From Micavibrio sp. UBA6145 (GTDB lineage: Bacteria; Pseudomonadota; Alphaproteobacteria; Micavibrionales; UBA1664): 64,000 nt of DNA. The DNA is taken from contig DIUZ01000024.1 of assembly GCA_002423205.1 (NCBI GenBank), forward strand, positions 241,834-305,833, read 5' to 3'. Below the pieces are notes generated by a model. The model was not told where the DNA came from. It saw only the letters and a program-made list of their open reading frames with translations, and made no database searches. This document shows, piece by piece, positions 14,291 through 23,285 of this stretch (the first letter of the stretch is position 1; each line of letters starts with the position of its first letter). Position numbers and translations under genes: made by a program.

Positions 14291-17248
14291 ATGCGCAGAA
14301 TTTCTTTTCTTGCCGTAATCATTTCAGCTTTCGTTTCCAGCCCTGCCATGGCGCAGGACGCGGCACAGAGTTCTGCGCCTTCCGATCCGGTTGCTGCGGC
14401 CATCGCCGCCGCCAAAGCCGCCGCCAATGAAGCACCTGCACCGAAGGCAACCTTAGAGAAAGCGCCCGTAAAGGCACCGGCACCGGTTACGCCAACAGAA
14501 GCCAAAACCAAGGTGCAGGATAAAATCGCCCCGGCGAAACCGGCTGATACATCGACATCACTGGTTACCGATAATGCAGCAAAGCCAGCGGCAACACCGG
14601 TGGCTGTCGCGCCGTTGCCTGAAACCACCGCGCCTGTACCGGGTCTGCCGACACCGGCAGAAGTGATGGCCGCCGCTACGCCGACGGCACCGAATACACC
14701 GGTTGACCTGACGCCCGCGGTGACCGAGGTCAAACCGTTTACCGGGTCCGCCGTCATTACGGTGGGATCAACACAGGGTCTGGCACTGGCCGCGTTTGAG
14801 CGCGGCGGGTATCTGTGGGTCGTCCTGAGCCAGGAAGAATTGTCGGTTCCGCCGCAAGTGTCGGGGCCTGATGCGGCGGCGCTGGGGCCGGTTGATGAAA
14901 TCAAAATCGACGGCGGGTCAGCCTACCGCGTGAAGCTGCCGCAGGGCGCTTTTGTGCGCCCGGAAGGGGCCGGGCTGGTCTGGCGTCTGTATGTCAGCGG
15001 CCAGAACCCGGGGCTGAAGTCTGTTACGGCGGAGCGTGATTTTTCAAACACCGCCGAAGGGCCGCAGGTCCATATTCCGATCCCGAACGGGGTGAGCGCG
15101 GTGCGCCTGCCTGATCCGCTGATCGGCGACGATCTGGCCGTCATTACCGTCAGCCGGGCCGATTACCGCCTGATCAATTCGGATGCTTATGTCGATTTCA
15201 ATATGGTCCCGGCCATAGTCGGCGTTGTGCTGAAACCCAAGGCCGACGGTATCCGTATTTCGGTGCAGCCGACGGAAATCGTGATCGCGCGTCAGGGTGG
15301 CCTGCGCATGTCGGTGGCGGGTCCGCGTCCGGCAGGCGCGGCGCGCAATAACGCACAAGGCGAAAGCGGCACACCGAAGAACACGCCTGAGCCCACAACC
15401 ATTTTTGCATTTAAAGACTGGGCGCTGGGCGGTCCGAAACAGTTCATGGATATGCGTCATTCGATTGACGACAAGGTGGCTGCGGCCCCGGATGAACGCA
15501 AATTGCCGGAGATTATTTCCGGCGCGAAATTCATGCTGGCGCAGGGTTTGCCGCAGGAAGCCACGGGCTTCCTTGCCATGGCGTTGTCGTTCATGCCGGA
15601 TTTGCGCAGTTCGCCCGATTTTCAGGCGCTGATGGGTGCGGTTGCCGCGCTTAAGGGTGAAGAAGACGAAGCCGCAAAGGCATTCGCCACGCCGGGGCTT
15701 GAGACCAAGGACGAGGTGGCGCTGTGGAAGGCGTATAATTTTGCGCGCGCGGGCAAGCTGGGTGAAGCACAGAAAATCCTGCCCGCCAATGCCCGCCAGA
15801 TTCTGACGACATATCCCGAACGTTTACAGACGCTGGTCATTCCCGACCTGATCGAGGCATTGCTGGCGCGGGGTGATGTGAATATCGCCGAAGGGCTGCT
15901 GGATGCGTTCGACAAGGCGAGCAGCCAGTCGCTGACCCTGGGACGCGACGCCGCGATTGCGTATTACCGCGGGCGTATTGCTACACTGCGCGGCGATGCT
16001 GCGACGGCGACCGAATTTTACCGCGAAGCAACCGAAGGCCTGCAGGGGCAATACCCGGTGCGCGCGACGCTGGCGCTGGTTGAGCGCGGCCTGTCCGCGA
16101 AAACCATTGGCCGGGACGAGGCGGTGCGCAAGCTTGAGCGTTTTCGTTACGGCTGGCGCGGTGACGCGCTTGAGAGCGACATACTGGAACGTCTTGGACT
16201 TATATACGTGACCGGCGGCGAACAACGCCGCGGCATGACCATCCTGCGCGATGCCGCGACCATGACAAACGATGCGGCGGAACGCGAGAAACTGGTCGCC
16301 GTCATGCAGAAGGCGTTCCGTGAATTGTTCACCGGCAAGACGCGCGAACAGATGTCACCGCTGGAAGCGGCGGCCGTTGCCACCGAATTCAACGAGCTGA
16401 TGCCGGCGGGCGCAGACGGCGAAGCCATCACCATGACAATTGCCGACCAGATGGTGCAGGTCGATCTGCTGGAACGCGCGGCCGATCTGGTTGAGCCGCT
16501 GGTGGTCACGACCGCCAACCCACAGGACGCCGTGCGTTACGCGCACCGCGCTGCGACCATCCGTATCCTGAACGAACAGCCGGGCGACGCAATCAAGATC
16601 ATCGACAAGGCGCTGGGCCGTAATGATGTTGCGGGCAAGGTCAGCGATGTTGATGCCAAGCGTTTTGCATTGCTGCGTGCCAAGGCCAAGGCACAACTAA
16701 AACGCCCGGATGATGCGCTGGCCGAGCTTGCCGGCGTGGCTGAAGATACCGAGTCCTTGAAACTGACCGCCGATATTGCATGGGGTGCGCAGCGCTGGCC
16801 GGTGGCGGCGGATGCGTTCGCCAAGCTGGTTGCGGGCGCGAAGCTGAACGCGACGCGGGCACCGACCCATGAGCAGGCGCAGCTTGTCCTCAATCAGGCG
16901 CTGGCCCTGAACCTGTCCGGCGATACCGAGAAGTTGACCCAGTTGCAGGTCGCGTATTCGGACATCATGCGCCGCTCAGACATGAACCAGGCGTTTCAAC
17001 TGGTGACCCGCACGGCGCAGGAGGCGACGCTGGCCGACCGCGAAACCCTGCTGCAACTGGTGTCGGAAGTCGACATGTTCAAGGACGTGCTCAAGGCTTA
17101 CGACGCGTCGGCGGCCAAACCGGCGGCGGATGCCAAAAAGGCAGAACCGGCGGCCGCGGCACCGGCGGCTGCCAAACCGGCTACAGGTGCACAGGCGCCG
17201 ACAGAACCGGGGCAGGCGGCAGAGGCCGCGCGCCAGTCAGGCAAATAA
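14291..17248 (+). CDS. Large exported TPR-like protein of the motility cluster
   Basis: A 985-residue protein. The ATG at 14291 is chosen because it gives a signal peptide (MRRISFLAVIISAF..AMAQ) with AAGGA upstream; an in-frame ATG at 14246 would bury it. Order: Ala/Pro/Lys-rich region (30-150), a beta-rich N-terminal domain (about 160-370), a long helical-repeat region resembling TPRs (about 400-930), and an Ala/Pro-rich C-terminal tail. It is downstream of the two MotB-like genes (84-base gap). A periplasmic scaffold for the motor or envelope is plausible; function is not known. Its stop abuts the stop of the convergent TetR gene. Confidence 0.65.
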   Translation: MRRISFLAVIISAFVSSPAMAQDAAQSSAPSDPVAAAIAAAKAAANEAPAPKATLEKAPVKAPAPVTPTEAKTKVQDKIAPAKPADTSTSLVTDNAAKPAATPVAVAPLPETTAPVPGLPTPAEVMAAATPTAPNTPVDLTPAVTEVKPFTGSAVITVGSTQGLALAAFERGGYLWVVLSQEELSVPPQVSGPDAAALGPVDEIKIDGGSAYRVKLPQGAFVRPEGAGLVWRLYVSGQNPGLKSVTAERDFSNTAEGPQVHIPIPNGVSAVRLPDPLIGDDLAVITVSRADYRLINSDAYVDFNMVPAIVGVVLKPKADGIRISVQPTEIVIARQGGLRMSVAGPRPAGAARNNAQGESGTPKNTPEPTTIFAFKDWALGGPKQFMDMRHSIDDKVAAAPDERKLPEIISGAKFMLAQGLPQEATGFLAMALSFMPDLRSSPDFQALMGAVAALKGEEDEAAKAFATPGLETKDEVALWKAYNFARAGKLGEAQKILPANARQILTTYPERLQTLVIPDLIEALLARGDVNIAEGLLDAFDKASSQSLTLGRDAAIAYYRGRIATLRGDAATATEFYREATEGLQGQYPVRATLALVERGLSAKTIGRDEAVRKLERFRYGWRGDALESDILERLGLIYVTGGEQRRGMTILRDAATMTNDAAEREKLVAVMQKAFRELFTGKTREQMSPLEAAAVATEFNELMPAGADGEAITMTIADQMVQVDLLERAADLVEPLVVTTANPQDAVRYAHRAATIRILNEQPGDAIKIIDKALGRNDVAGKVSDVDAKRFALLRAKAKAQLKRPDDALAELAGVAEDTESLKLTADIAWGAQRWPVAADAFAKLVAGAKLNATRAPTHEQAQLVLNQALALNLSGDTEKLTQLQVAYSDIMRRSDMNQAFQLVTRTAQEATLADRETLLQLVSEVDMFKDVLKAYDASAAKPAADAKKAEPAAAAPAAAKPATGAQAPTEPGQAAEAARQSGK

Positions 17249-17866
17249 TCAGTCTTTTACAGTGTAGCGGGTCATGAAGGTTTTAATGGCTTCGTCGACC
17301 ACGGCCTCGCGGTAACCGGCGGGGGCGGCGTCGCTCATCCCGAACAGGCGGGGCCAGAGAATGGCGTCGGTGATCATGCCGAAGAACTGCCGCGCGGCGA
17401 CGTTACGGTCGGTGATCAGCCAGTACCGCTGTTCGACACCCTGATCCAGAACATCGTTCAGGCGGTTGATGAAGGGTTTGCGCCATGCGTCGTTGACGGC
17501 CTGGCCCAGACCTTCGGCTTTGTCTTTGAGCAGAATGCCCATACGGATCAGCCCCAGCAGCATGGGGTTATCCAGACGGCGGGCATAGGACAGGCCGATG
17601 GACCGCAAGGCATCAGACACAGGCAGGGTGTTTCTGGCGGTGGTTTCGTCGCGCATCTTGGCCAGCACGTCGATGGCACCGGCAAGCAACGCCTCTTTCT
17701 GCGGGTAGTGCGAGAAGAGGGTGGCGGTAGAGACCTTGGCCGCCTTGGCGATGTCTTTCAGGGCGACTTCTTCGAAGCCGCGCTCCACGAATAAACCGAG
17801 TGCGGCATTTAGAATTTTCTCACGGCTTTTTTCGGCGCGTGCGGCCTGAAATTCAGGATTGCTCAT
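17249..17866 (-). CDS. TetR-family transcriptional regulator
   Basis: A 205-residue regulator. The N-terminal helix-turn-helix (REKILNAALGLFVERGFEEVALKDIAKAAKVSTATLFSHYPQKEAL, residues about 14-60) is typical of TetR; the C-terminal ligand domain is not identifiable. The ATG at 17866 matches the domain start. The gene ends directly against the convergent TPR gene with no space for a terminator. Its target is unknown; the nearest divergent genes give no clear candidate. Confidence 0.88.
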   Translation of the reverse strand: MSNPEFQAARAEKSREKILNAALGLFVERGFEEVALKDIAKAAKVSTATLFSHYPQKEALLAGAIDVLAKMRDETTARNTLPVSDALRSIGLSYARRLDNPMLLGLIRMGILLKDKAEGLGQAVNDAWRKPFINRLNDVLDQGVEQRYWLITDRNVAARQFFGMITDAILWPRLFGMSDAAPAGYREAVVDEAIKTFMTRYTVKD

Positions 17867-17980
17867 GCCTTTGTTTTTACAGGAAAGTTTATACCAAGTC
17901 GAGGGACTTGTTTTTGTTGGTGGCACGAGTCCGAAAACGGCGGAAATCCGCCGTTTCACGTGAGTCACGAAAGGGAAAAA

Positions 17981-18769
17981 TTACTGCGTGATGCCGGGTA
18001 TCTGAACGCTGCCCGGGGCGCTTTCGAAGCTTTTGACGAGCGAGCCAACCACGAGGTGCCAGCCATCGACCATGACGAAGAAGATAATCTTGAATGGCAG
18101 CGAAATCATGATGGGCGGAAGCATCATCATACCCATCGACATCAGGATCGAGGCCGTAACCATGTCGATGATGAGGAAGGGCAGGAACAGCATGAATCCG
18201 ATTTCAAAGGCACGGCGCAGTTCCGAGATCATAAAGGCCGGGATCACGATGTGCAGGGGCGATTCCATGGCGGTTTTGGGCGCTTCCACGCCCGACATGT
18301 CCACAAACAATGTGTAGTCTTCCTGGCGGGTGTTCTTGAGCATGAACGCCTTGAACGGCTGTGTTGCGCGGTCAAAGGCCACGGTTTCTTCGATTGTCTG
18401 GTCCATCAGGGGCTTGATGCCCTCGTTATACGCCTGGGTGATGGTCGGACCCATGATGAAGAAGGTCAGAAACAGGGCCAGCGACATCAAAACCGTGTTC
18501 GGCGGCGTCTGCTGGACGCCCAAGGCCGTCCGCAGGAATGACAGGACGATGATGATCCGGGTAAACGACGTCATCATGATCAGGATACTCGGTGCCAGCG
18601 AGAGAATGGTGAGCATGGCCAGAATCTGGACCACGCGGCCGGTAACGGTGCCGTCGCCGCCACCCATGTCGAGGGTCAGTTCCTGCGCCATGGCGAGGGG
18701 GACGCCCAAGATCATGACAGCGCCGAGAAGGCACAAAAGGGCGATAAAGGCTTTTCTGGTGCGGGTCAT
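17981..18769 (-). CDS. fliP: Flagellar export gate protein FliP
   Basis: A 262-residue FliP with a cleavable signal peptide (to AMAQ near residue 29), four membrane helices and the family segments MMTSFTRIIIVLSFLRTALG and QTPPNTVL. FliP assembles with FliQ and FliR into the core of the flagellar type III export gate. Its ATG overlaps the fliO stop (ATGA), so the two are coupled. It is the last gene of this small minus-strand operon. Confidence 0.97.
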   Translation of the reverse strand: MTRTRKAFIALLCLLGAVMILGVPLAMAQELTLDMGGGDGTVTGRVVQILAMLTILSLAPSILIMMTSFTRIIIVLSFLRTALGVQQTPPNTVLMSLALFLTFFIMGPTITQAYNEGIKPLMDQTIEETVAFDRATQPFKAFMLKNTRQEDYTLFVDMSGVEAPKTAMESPLHIVIPAFMISELRRAFEIGFMLFLPFLIIDMVTASILMSMGMMMLPPIMISLPFKIIFFVMVDGWHLVVGSLVKSFESAPGSVQIPGITQ

Positions 18770-19053
18770 GAGGGCTTCTGCGGCGTCGGAGGCGTTGGAA
18801 TATTGGTATCGATGACCGTGTGACCCTGTGGCCCAAGGACGATCAGGTGTTCGCGGTCATCGCATTTTACCAGAGCCAGCTTGTGGCGGGAATCCAGCGT
18901 GCGGATCTCAACCAGCCCAAGGCGGCGGCCGCTGCCAAGGCCGAGGGCGATCTTGCCAAGGCCGGAGCGTTTGAACAAAAGGGCCAGAATCCCCATCAGC
19001 GCCAGCACAAAGGCCAGCGCGAAGATGAAGCGCAGATAGTCGTTGAATTCCAT
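18766..19053 (-). CDS. fliO: Flagellar export gate assembly protein FliO
   Basis: A 95-residue protein with one N-terminal membrane helix (about residues 8-27) and the FliO cytoplasmic pattern GRRLGLVEIRTLDSRHKLALVKCDDREHLIVLG. FliO helps FliP oligomerise during gate assembly. Length and linkage to fliP support the call. It lies 59 bases after the unknown 85-residue gene. Confidence 0.9.
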   Translation of the reverse strand: MEFNDYLRFIFALAFVLALMGILALLFKRSGLGKIALGLGSGRRLGLVEIRTLDSRHKLALVKCDDREHLIVLGPQGHTVIDTNIPTPPTPQKPS

Positions 19054-19112
19054 GAATGGATAGTGCGGGGTTTCGAAGGCCCGTTCAAGCAGCCGTTTGG
19101 GTCGGCCCTCAG

Positions 19113-19370
19113 TTACTTTTTCGTCTTGTCCTTGAGGGACTGGACCTGGTCCTCAAGCGCGAAGGTCAGGCGTTCGATGGCCAGCACGGCCTTGGAGAGC
19201 AGGGGCTGGATGGTGGCATCCGGTTTGCTTTTGAGCATTTTGGACAGGGCCAGCGATTCAGCATCCAGCGATTTGATGTCGATGCGTTTGCCGTCGCGCA
19301 CGAAGGATGTCGCGGCTTCGATGCGACTGATCAGGTCTTCCAGGCGCTTATGGGCCGGGCTTTGTGTCAT
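19113..19370 (-). CDS. Unknown 85-residue helical protein between FlhB-C-like gene and fliO
   Basis: A small, charged, helical protein without membrane segments; its C-terminal half (LLSKAVLAIERLTFALEDQVQSLKDKTKK) could form a coiled coil. It overlaps the upstream FlhB-C-like gene by four bases and lies in the export-gate operon, so a role in flagellar export or rotor assembly is likely by position only. I do not recognise the family. Confidence 0.6.
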   Translation of the reverse strand: MTQSPAHKRLEDLISRIEAATSFVRDGKRIDIKSLDAESLALSKMLKSKPDATIQPLLSKAVLAIERLTFALEDQVQSLKDKTKK

Positions 19371-19732
19371 GTGATTTTGTCCTTTTCCATTTCGGCCATG
19401 AGGACCGCGTCGAACGGGTTGGGTTCGCCGTTGGCCTGATAGACATAGGCCAGGATTTCCCCGACTGCCATCAGGGCCTCGGTCGGGATGGGGGAGTCGA
19501 GTTCGAACTGGGCCAGCATCTCGGCCAGATTGGCGTCTTCGCGGACCTTTACGCCATTGGCGTAGGCGATTTCCAGGATCTGGCGGGCAATTTCGCCACG
19601 GCCGGCGGCGGTAATTTCCGGCACTTTGCCGATGGCGGACCGGTCGCGCAGGGCGACGGCTGTGGCCCTGGTTGAAATTGCCTGCGCATTCAACGGGTTA
19701 AGTGGGTCTTCGTCTTCGGGTAGGTTTGGCAC
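19367..19732 (-). CDS. Free-standing FlhB C-terminal-domain homologue
   Basis: A 121-residue cytoplasmic protein. Residues about 45-110 (GRGEIARQILEIAYANGVKV, then LAEMLAQFELDSPIPTEALMAVGEILAYVYQANG) match the cytoplasmic domain of FlhB/YscU proteins but without the NPTH autocleavage site. Similar proteins (FhlB) can partly replace the FlhB C-domain in some bacteria. The start is a GTG at 19732, which lies inside the divergent flgB sigma-54 promoter; no better start is visible. Full-length flhB is present at 22207-23274. Confidence 0.75.
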   Translation of the reverse strand: MPNLPEDEDPLNPLNAQAISTRATAVALRDRSAIGKVPEITAAGRGEIARQILEIAYANGVKVREDANLAEMLAQFELDSPIPTEALMAVGEILAYVYQANGEPNPFDAVLMAEMEKDKIT

Positions 19733-19742
19733 GGTTTTCGCA
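19727..19742 (+). promoter_or_regulatory. Sigma-54 promoter for flgB operon
   Basis: TTTGGCACG-GTTT-TCGCA has GG and GC separated by ten bases and matches the flgI promoter closely. The -12 GC is 40 bases before the flgB ATG. It overlaps the start codon of the divergent FlhB-C-like gene. Confidence 0.8.
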
Positions 19743-19781
19743 AATACCTTATGTGGGACTACTTAGAGACGAGCGATAAAA

Positions 19782-20231
19782 ATGACAATGCTCAGTGGAA
19801 TTGGCCTTTTCAAAGGCATTATGTCGAAGATGGACTGGCTTGACCAGAACCAGCGCGTTCTTTCGCAAAACATAGCGAACGCGGACACGCCGGGTTATCA
19901 GCCCAAATCGCTGAAAGAAGCCGACTTTAAATCATTGATGGGGTCGACCGCATCCGGCGGCAGTAAGGGCAGCGCCCCGCAACTGGCCCTGACACCGGTC
20001 CGCCTTGAGGGTACGAATGCCATGCATTTCGGCGTGAAAGAGGGCGAGAAAGTCTCGGCCGAAGCCAAAGCACAAAAAACCACTTATGAAGCCAGCCCGG
20101 ATGACAACAGCGTGGTTCTGGAAGAACAGCTGTTCAAAGCCAACCGTAATTCGATGGATTACCAGCTGGCCACCAACCTCTATCGCCGCAATGTGGGCAT
20201 GCTGCGCATGGCTCTCGGCCGTAACGGATAA
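19782..20231 (+). CDS. flgB: Flagellar proximal rod protein FlgB
   Basis: A 149-residue rod protein. The N-terminal motif WLDQNQRVLSQNIANADTPGYQPKSL and the C-terminal helix NSMDYQLATNLYRRNVGMLRMALG are diagnostic of FlgB. It is exported through the flagellar type III apparatus without a signal peptide. It heads the operon flgB-flgC-fliE and probably fliQ-fliR-flhB-cckA, driven by a sigma-54 promoter. Confidence 0.97.
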   Translation: MTMLSGIGLFKGIMSKMDWLDQNQRVLSQNIANADTPGYQPKSLKEADFKSLMGSTASGGSKGSAPQLALTPVRLEGTNAMHFGVKEGEKVSAEAKAQKTTYEASPDDNSVVLEEQLFKANRNSMDYQLATNLYRRNVGMLRMALGRNG

Positions 20232-20242
20232 GGAGATTAATC

Positions 20243-20656
20243 ATGGAAATCATGAACGCAATCGGGATCTCAGCTTCAGGTATGCGCGCACAGGGCGAAC
20301 GCCTTCGCGTCATCTCGCAGAACATCGCGAACTCCGACACCGCCGCCACCATGCCGGGGGAGGAGCCGTACCGCCGCAAGACCATCACCTTCAAGAACGT
20401 CATGGATAAAACCCTGGGCGCGGAAATCGTGAAGGACGGCGGCATTGCCGAAGACATGAAAAGCCCGTTCCGCCTGAAATTCATGCCTGATCACCCGGGT
20501 GCGGATGCCAACGGTTACGTCAAACTGCCCAACGTGAACACCCTGATTGAAACCATGGATATGCGCGAAGCGCAGCGTTCATATGAGGCCAATCTGGGTA
20601 TGATCGACATCGCCAAATCGATGATGAGCAGAACGCTGGACTTGCTGCGCGGATAA
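20243..20656 (+). CDS. flgC: Flagellar proximal rod protein FlgC
   Basis: A 137-residue FlgC of normal length with the N-terminal ISASGMRAQGERLRVISQNIANSDT and the C-terminal DMREAQRSYEANLGMIDIAKSMMSRTLDLLR. It forms the proximal rod with FlgB and FlgF. It starts 11 bases after flgB with AAGGAG upstream. Confidence 0.97.
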   Translation: MEIMNAIGISASGMRAQGERLRVISQNIANSDTAATMPGEEPYRRKTITFKNVMDKTLGAEIVKDGGIAEDMKSPFRLKFMPDHPGADANGYVKLPNVNTLIETMDMREAQRSYEANLGMIDIAKSMMSRTLDLLRG

Positions 20657-20686
20657 GCGCGATAATAGACACGAAAGGTTTTGATC

Positions 20687-20992
20687 ATGGTCGATAAAGT
20701 ATCCCAAGCCATAGGCGCCTATCTGAACACTGCCAAGATCGCGGATAAATCCGCGGGCGGCGGCGACGATGACTCGTTCTCATTCGGTTCGATGATCAAG
20801 GGCGCGATCGAAAACGTCGTGAAAACCCAGAAAACATCCGAAGCCGTCTCGGCGCAGGCGGTTTTGGGCAAGGCCGACCTGACCGATGTGGTGCAGGCCG
20901 TGACCGACGCCGAAATGACCCTGCAAACCGTCATGTCCGTGCGCGACCGCCTTGTGTCCGCGTATCAGGACATCATGCGTATGCCTATCTGA
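20687..20992 (+). CDS. fliE: Flagellar hook-basal body complex protein FliE
   Basis: A 101-residue FliE, linking the MS ring to the rod. The C-terminal segment VVQAVTDAEMTLQTVMSVRDRLVSAYQDIMRMPI is characteristic. The ATG at 20687 has AAAGG nine bases before it; an in-frame TTG six bases earlier is unlikely. It follows flgC by 30 bases. Confidence 0.95.
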   Translation: MVDKVSQAIGAYLNTAKIADKSAGGGDDDSFSFGSMIKGAIENVVKTQKTSEAVSAQAVLGKADLTDVVQAVTDAEMTLQTVMSVRDRLVSAYQDIMRMPI

Positions 20993-21105
20993 TCCTTTAA
21001 AATCTGTTTTCATTGCTGCGTTTTTGCGCGCCCGTTTTTGCGGGTTTATGCAAATGCTGTATTTCGCCGTAGACCGTCCGAGGCATCCCGCGATATCATG
21101 GGTTT

Positions 21106-21378
21106 ATGGATCAAGGCATTATTCTGGATTACGGCCGTGAGGCGATCATTCTGACCCTGAAGCTCGGCGCGCCGACTTTGCTGGTCGCGCTGATCGTGGG
21201 CGTGGCTATCGGCCTGTTGCAGGCATTGACCCAGATCCAGGAAATGACCCTGTCTTTCGTACCCAAGATCGTGGCGATGTTTTTGACCCTGTTTGCGGCC
21301 ATTCCCTATATGGGGCATGAGCTGATCGAATTCACCCGCCGGATTGCCGACCAAATGATCGGGATGCCGATTAATTAG
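21106..21378 (+). CDS. fliQ: Flagellar export gate protein FliQ
   Basis: A 90-residue protein with two membrane helices, the usual FliQ size, and the conserved GVAIGLLQALTQIQEMTLSFVPK loop between them. It packs with FliP and FliR in the export gate. A 113-base gap separates it from fliE; it contains no clear promoter. fliR follows 39 bases downstream. Confidence 0.96.
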   Translation: MDQGIILDYGREAIILTLKLGAPTLLVALIVGVAIGLLQALTQIQEMTLSFVPKIVAMFLTLFAAIPYMGHELIEFTRRIADQMIGMPIN

Positions 21379-21417
21379 CGTTGGCCGACCGGGTAGGGCA
21401 GAGGTACTCTGTTTCCC

Positions 21418-22203
21418 ATGGAATCCCTTCTTCAAACCCTTGCAGTCGCGCAGGTCTACACCTTTATGCTGGTGTTCGTGCGCGTGGGCACGGCGTTGAT
21501 GATCATGCCGGGTATCGGCGACGGATTCGTGCCGCAAAACGTGCGGCTGCTTTTTGCGCTGGCTTTCTCTGTTGTTGTATCGCCGCTGGTGGCCAAGTTC
21601 ATGCCGCCCTCCGGGGATATGGGCGCGGCCTTTGTTGCCATGCTGCTGGGTGAATTCGTGATGGGCGCGTTTATCGGCGGTATCGCCCGGTGCATGATGG
21701 CCGCGCTGGATACGGCGGGTATGTTGATCTCCATGCATATGGGGCTTGCGAACGCACAAATTTTCAACCCGGCTTTTGCGACGCAGGGGTCGATCATGGG
21801 GGCGTTTTTGTCGATCACGGGGGCATGTCTTTTGTTTGCGACCAATCTGCACCATCTTGTGCTGCAGGCGCTGATCGACAGTTACCGCACATTCCCGCCG
21901 GGCCAGATGAGCGTGGCGATGGCCGGCAACATGGCCGATACGTTTTCGAATGCGGTTACCAAGTCCTTTGCCATCGGGGTGCAGTTCGGCATGCCGTTCA
22001 TGCTGATCACCATGATGGTGTATGTGGCGATGGGTATCCTGTCGCGCGTCATGCCGCAATTGCAGGTTTTCGTGCTGTTCATGCCGGTGCAGATTGCCGC
22101 GGGTCTGCTGATCTTCACGCTGGTGGTCAGCGCGGGGATGATGTTCTGGCTTTCGGCCTATCAGGATGCGATCAGCCTGTTCCTGTTACCGGGTGGGGGA
22201 TGA
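21418..22203 (+). CDS. fliR: Flagellar export gate protein FliR
   Basis: A 261-residue integral membrane protein with about six helices. Segments such as ARVGTALMIMPGIGDGFVPQNVRLLFALAFS and the PVQIAAGLLIF region match FliR. It completes the FliPQR core. The stop lies three bases before flhB, consistent with coupled expression. Confidence 0.96.
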   Translation: MESLLQTLAVAQVYTFMLVFVRVGTALMIMPGIGDGFVPQNVRLLFALAFSVVVSPLVAKFMPPSGDMGAAFVAMLLGEFVMGAFIGGIARCMMAALDTAGMLISMHMGLANAQIFNPAFATQGSIMGAFLSITGACLLFATNLHHLVLQALIDSYRTFPPGQMSVAMAGNMADTFSNAVTKSFAIGVQFGMPFMLITMMVYVAMGILSRVMPQLQVFVLFMPVQIAAGLLIFTLVVSAGMMFWLSAYQDAISLFLLPGGG

Positions 22204-22206
22204 TCT

Positions 22207-23274
22207 ATGTCTGGCGACGACAGCGACGATTCCCAGAAGACCGAAGATCCGACCCCCAAGAAACTGGACGAGGCACGCAAGCGCGGCCAGGTGCCGATGA
22301 GCAAGGAGACCAACACATGGCTCATGCTTCTGGTCGGCACCATCGTTATTGCGGGCATGGCCCCGCATATGATGAAACAATTATCCATCCTGATGGAAAC
22401 CTTCATCGAACAATCGTGGCAATTGTCGGAAAGCCCCGGCACGCTTCCGATTTTGAAGGGGCTGTTCTTTGATATCCTCACCATCCTGATGGCGCCGATC
22501 CTTGTGCTGTTCCTTGCGGCGGCCGCCGGACCGTTCGCTCAGGTGGGACCGCTTTATTCCATCGAAAGCATCATGCCCAAGATGGACAAGGTGTCGCCGG
22601 TGGCGGGGTTCAAGCGACTGTTCTCGAGCCGGTCGCTGTTCGAATTCCTCAAAGGCCTGGCCAAGGTCGTGCTCATCGGCTGGGTCTCGTGGGAGGTGCT
22701 CAAGCCCTATATCAACGATCTGGACCGTGTCATCGACATGTCGATGATCGACGTGCTGGCCGAGATGATGCGCCTGTTCGTCAAACTGATGACGGCCATC
22801 CTGACGATGTATTTCCTGCTGGCGGGGGCCGATCTCGTGTTCCAGCGTTACACGCATTACAAACAGATGCGCATGAGCCGCCAGGAGATCAAAGACGAGT
22901 ATAAACAGACCGAAGGCGACCCGCATGTGCGTTCCCGCCTGCGCCAGATACGGATGGAACGCGCCCGCAAGCGCATGATGCAGAGTGTCCCTGAATCCAC
23001 AGTGGTCATCACCAACCCGACCCATTACGCGATTGCCCTGAAATACGAACCGGCGGAGATGGACGCGCCGAAATGCGTCGCCAAGGGGCTGGACCAGATT
23101 GCCCTGCGCATACGCCAGGTGGCGGAAGAGAACGATGTCATCATCGTTGAAAACCCGCCGCTGGCCCGGACCCTGCACAAAGCCATGGAAATAGACGATT
23201 TCATCCCGGCCGAGCATTACAAGGCGGTGGCGGAAGTGATCTCGTATGTCTTCCGCCTGAAGAAACGTTTATAA
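22207..23274 (+). CDS. flhB: Flagellar export specificity switch protein FlhB
   Basis: A 355-residue FlhB. The N-terminus carries the DDSQKTEDPTPKKLDEARKRGQ pattern, followed by four membrane helices and the cytoplasmic domain with the autocleavage motif NPTH (about residue 269, ITNPTHYAIALKY). It switches export from rod/hook to filament substrates, normally together with FliK. cckA follows 11 bases downstream. Confidence 0.97.
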   Translation: MSGDDSDDSQKTEDPTPKKLDEARKRGQVPMSKETNTWLMLLVGTIVIAGMAPHMMKQLSILMETFIEQSWQLSESPGTLPILKGLFFDILTILMAPILVLFLAAAAGPFAQVGPLYSIESIMPKMDKVSPVAGFKRLFSSRSLFEFLKGLAKVVLIGWVSWEVLKPYINDLDRVIDMSMIDVLAEMMRLFVKLMTAILTMYFLLAGADLVFQRYTHYKQMRMSRQEIKDEYKQTEGDPHVRSRLRQIRMERARKRMMQSVPESTVVITNPTHYAIALKYEPAEMDAPKCVAKGLDQIALRIRQVAEENDVIIVENPPLARTLHKAMEIDDFIPAEHYKAVAEVISYVFRLKKRL

Positions 23275-23285
23275 TCCTGAATCGC

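Noticed and set aside
21046..22059. 337-codon minus-strand frame across fliQ-fliR
   Set aside because: Antisense to fliQ and fliR; composition is an artefact of the reverse frame.
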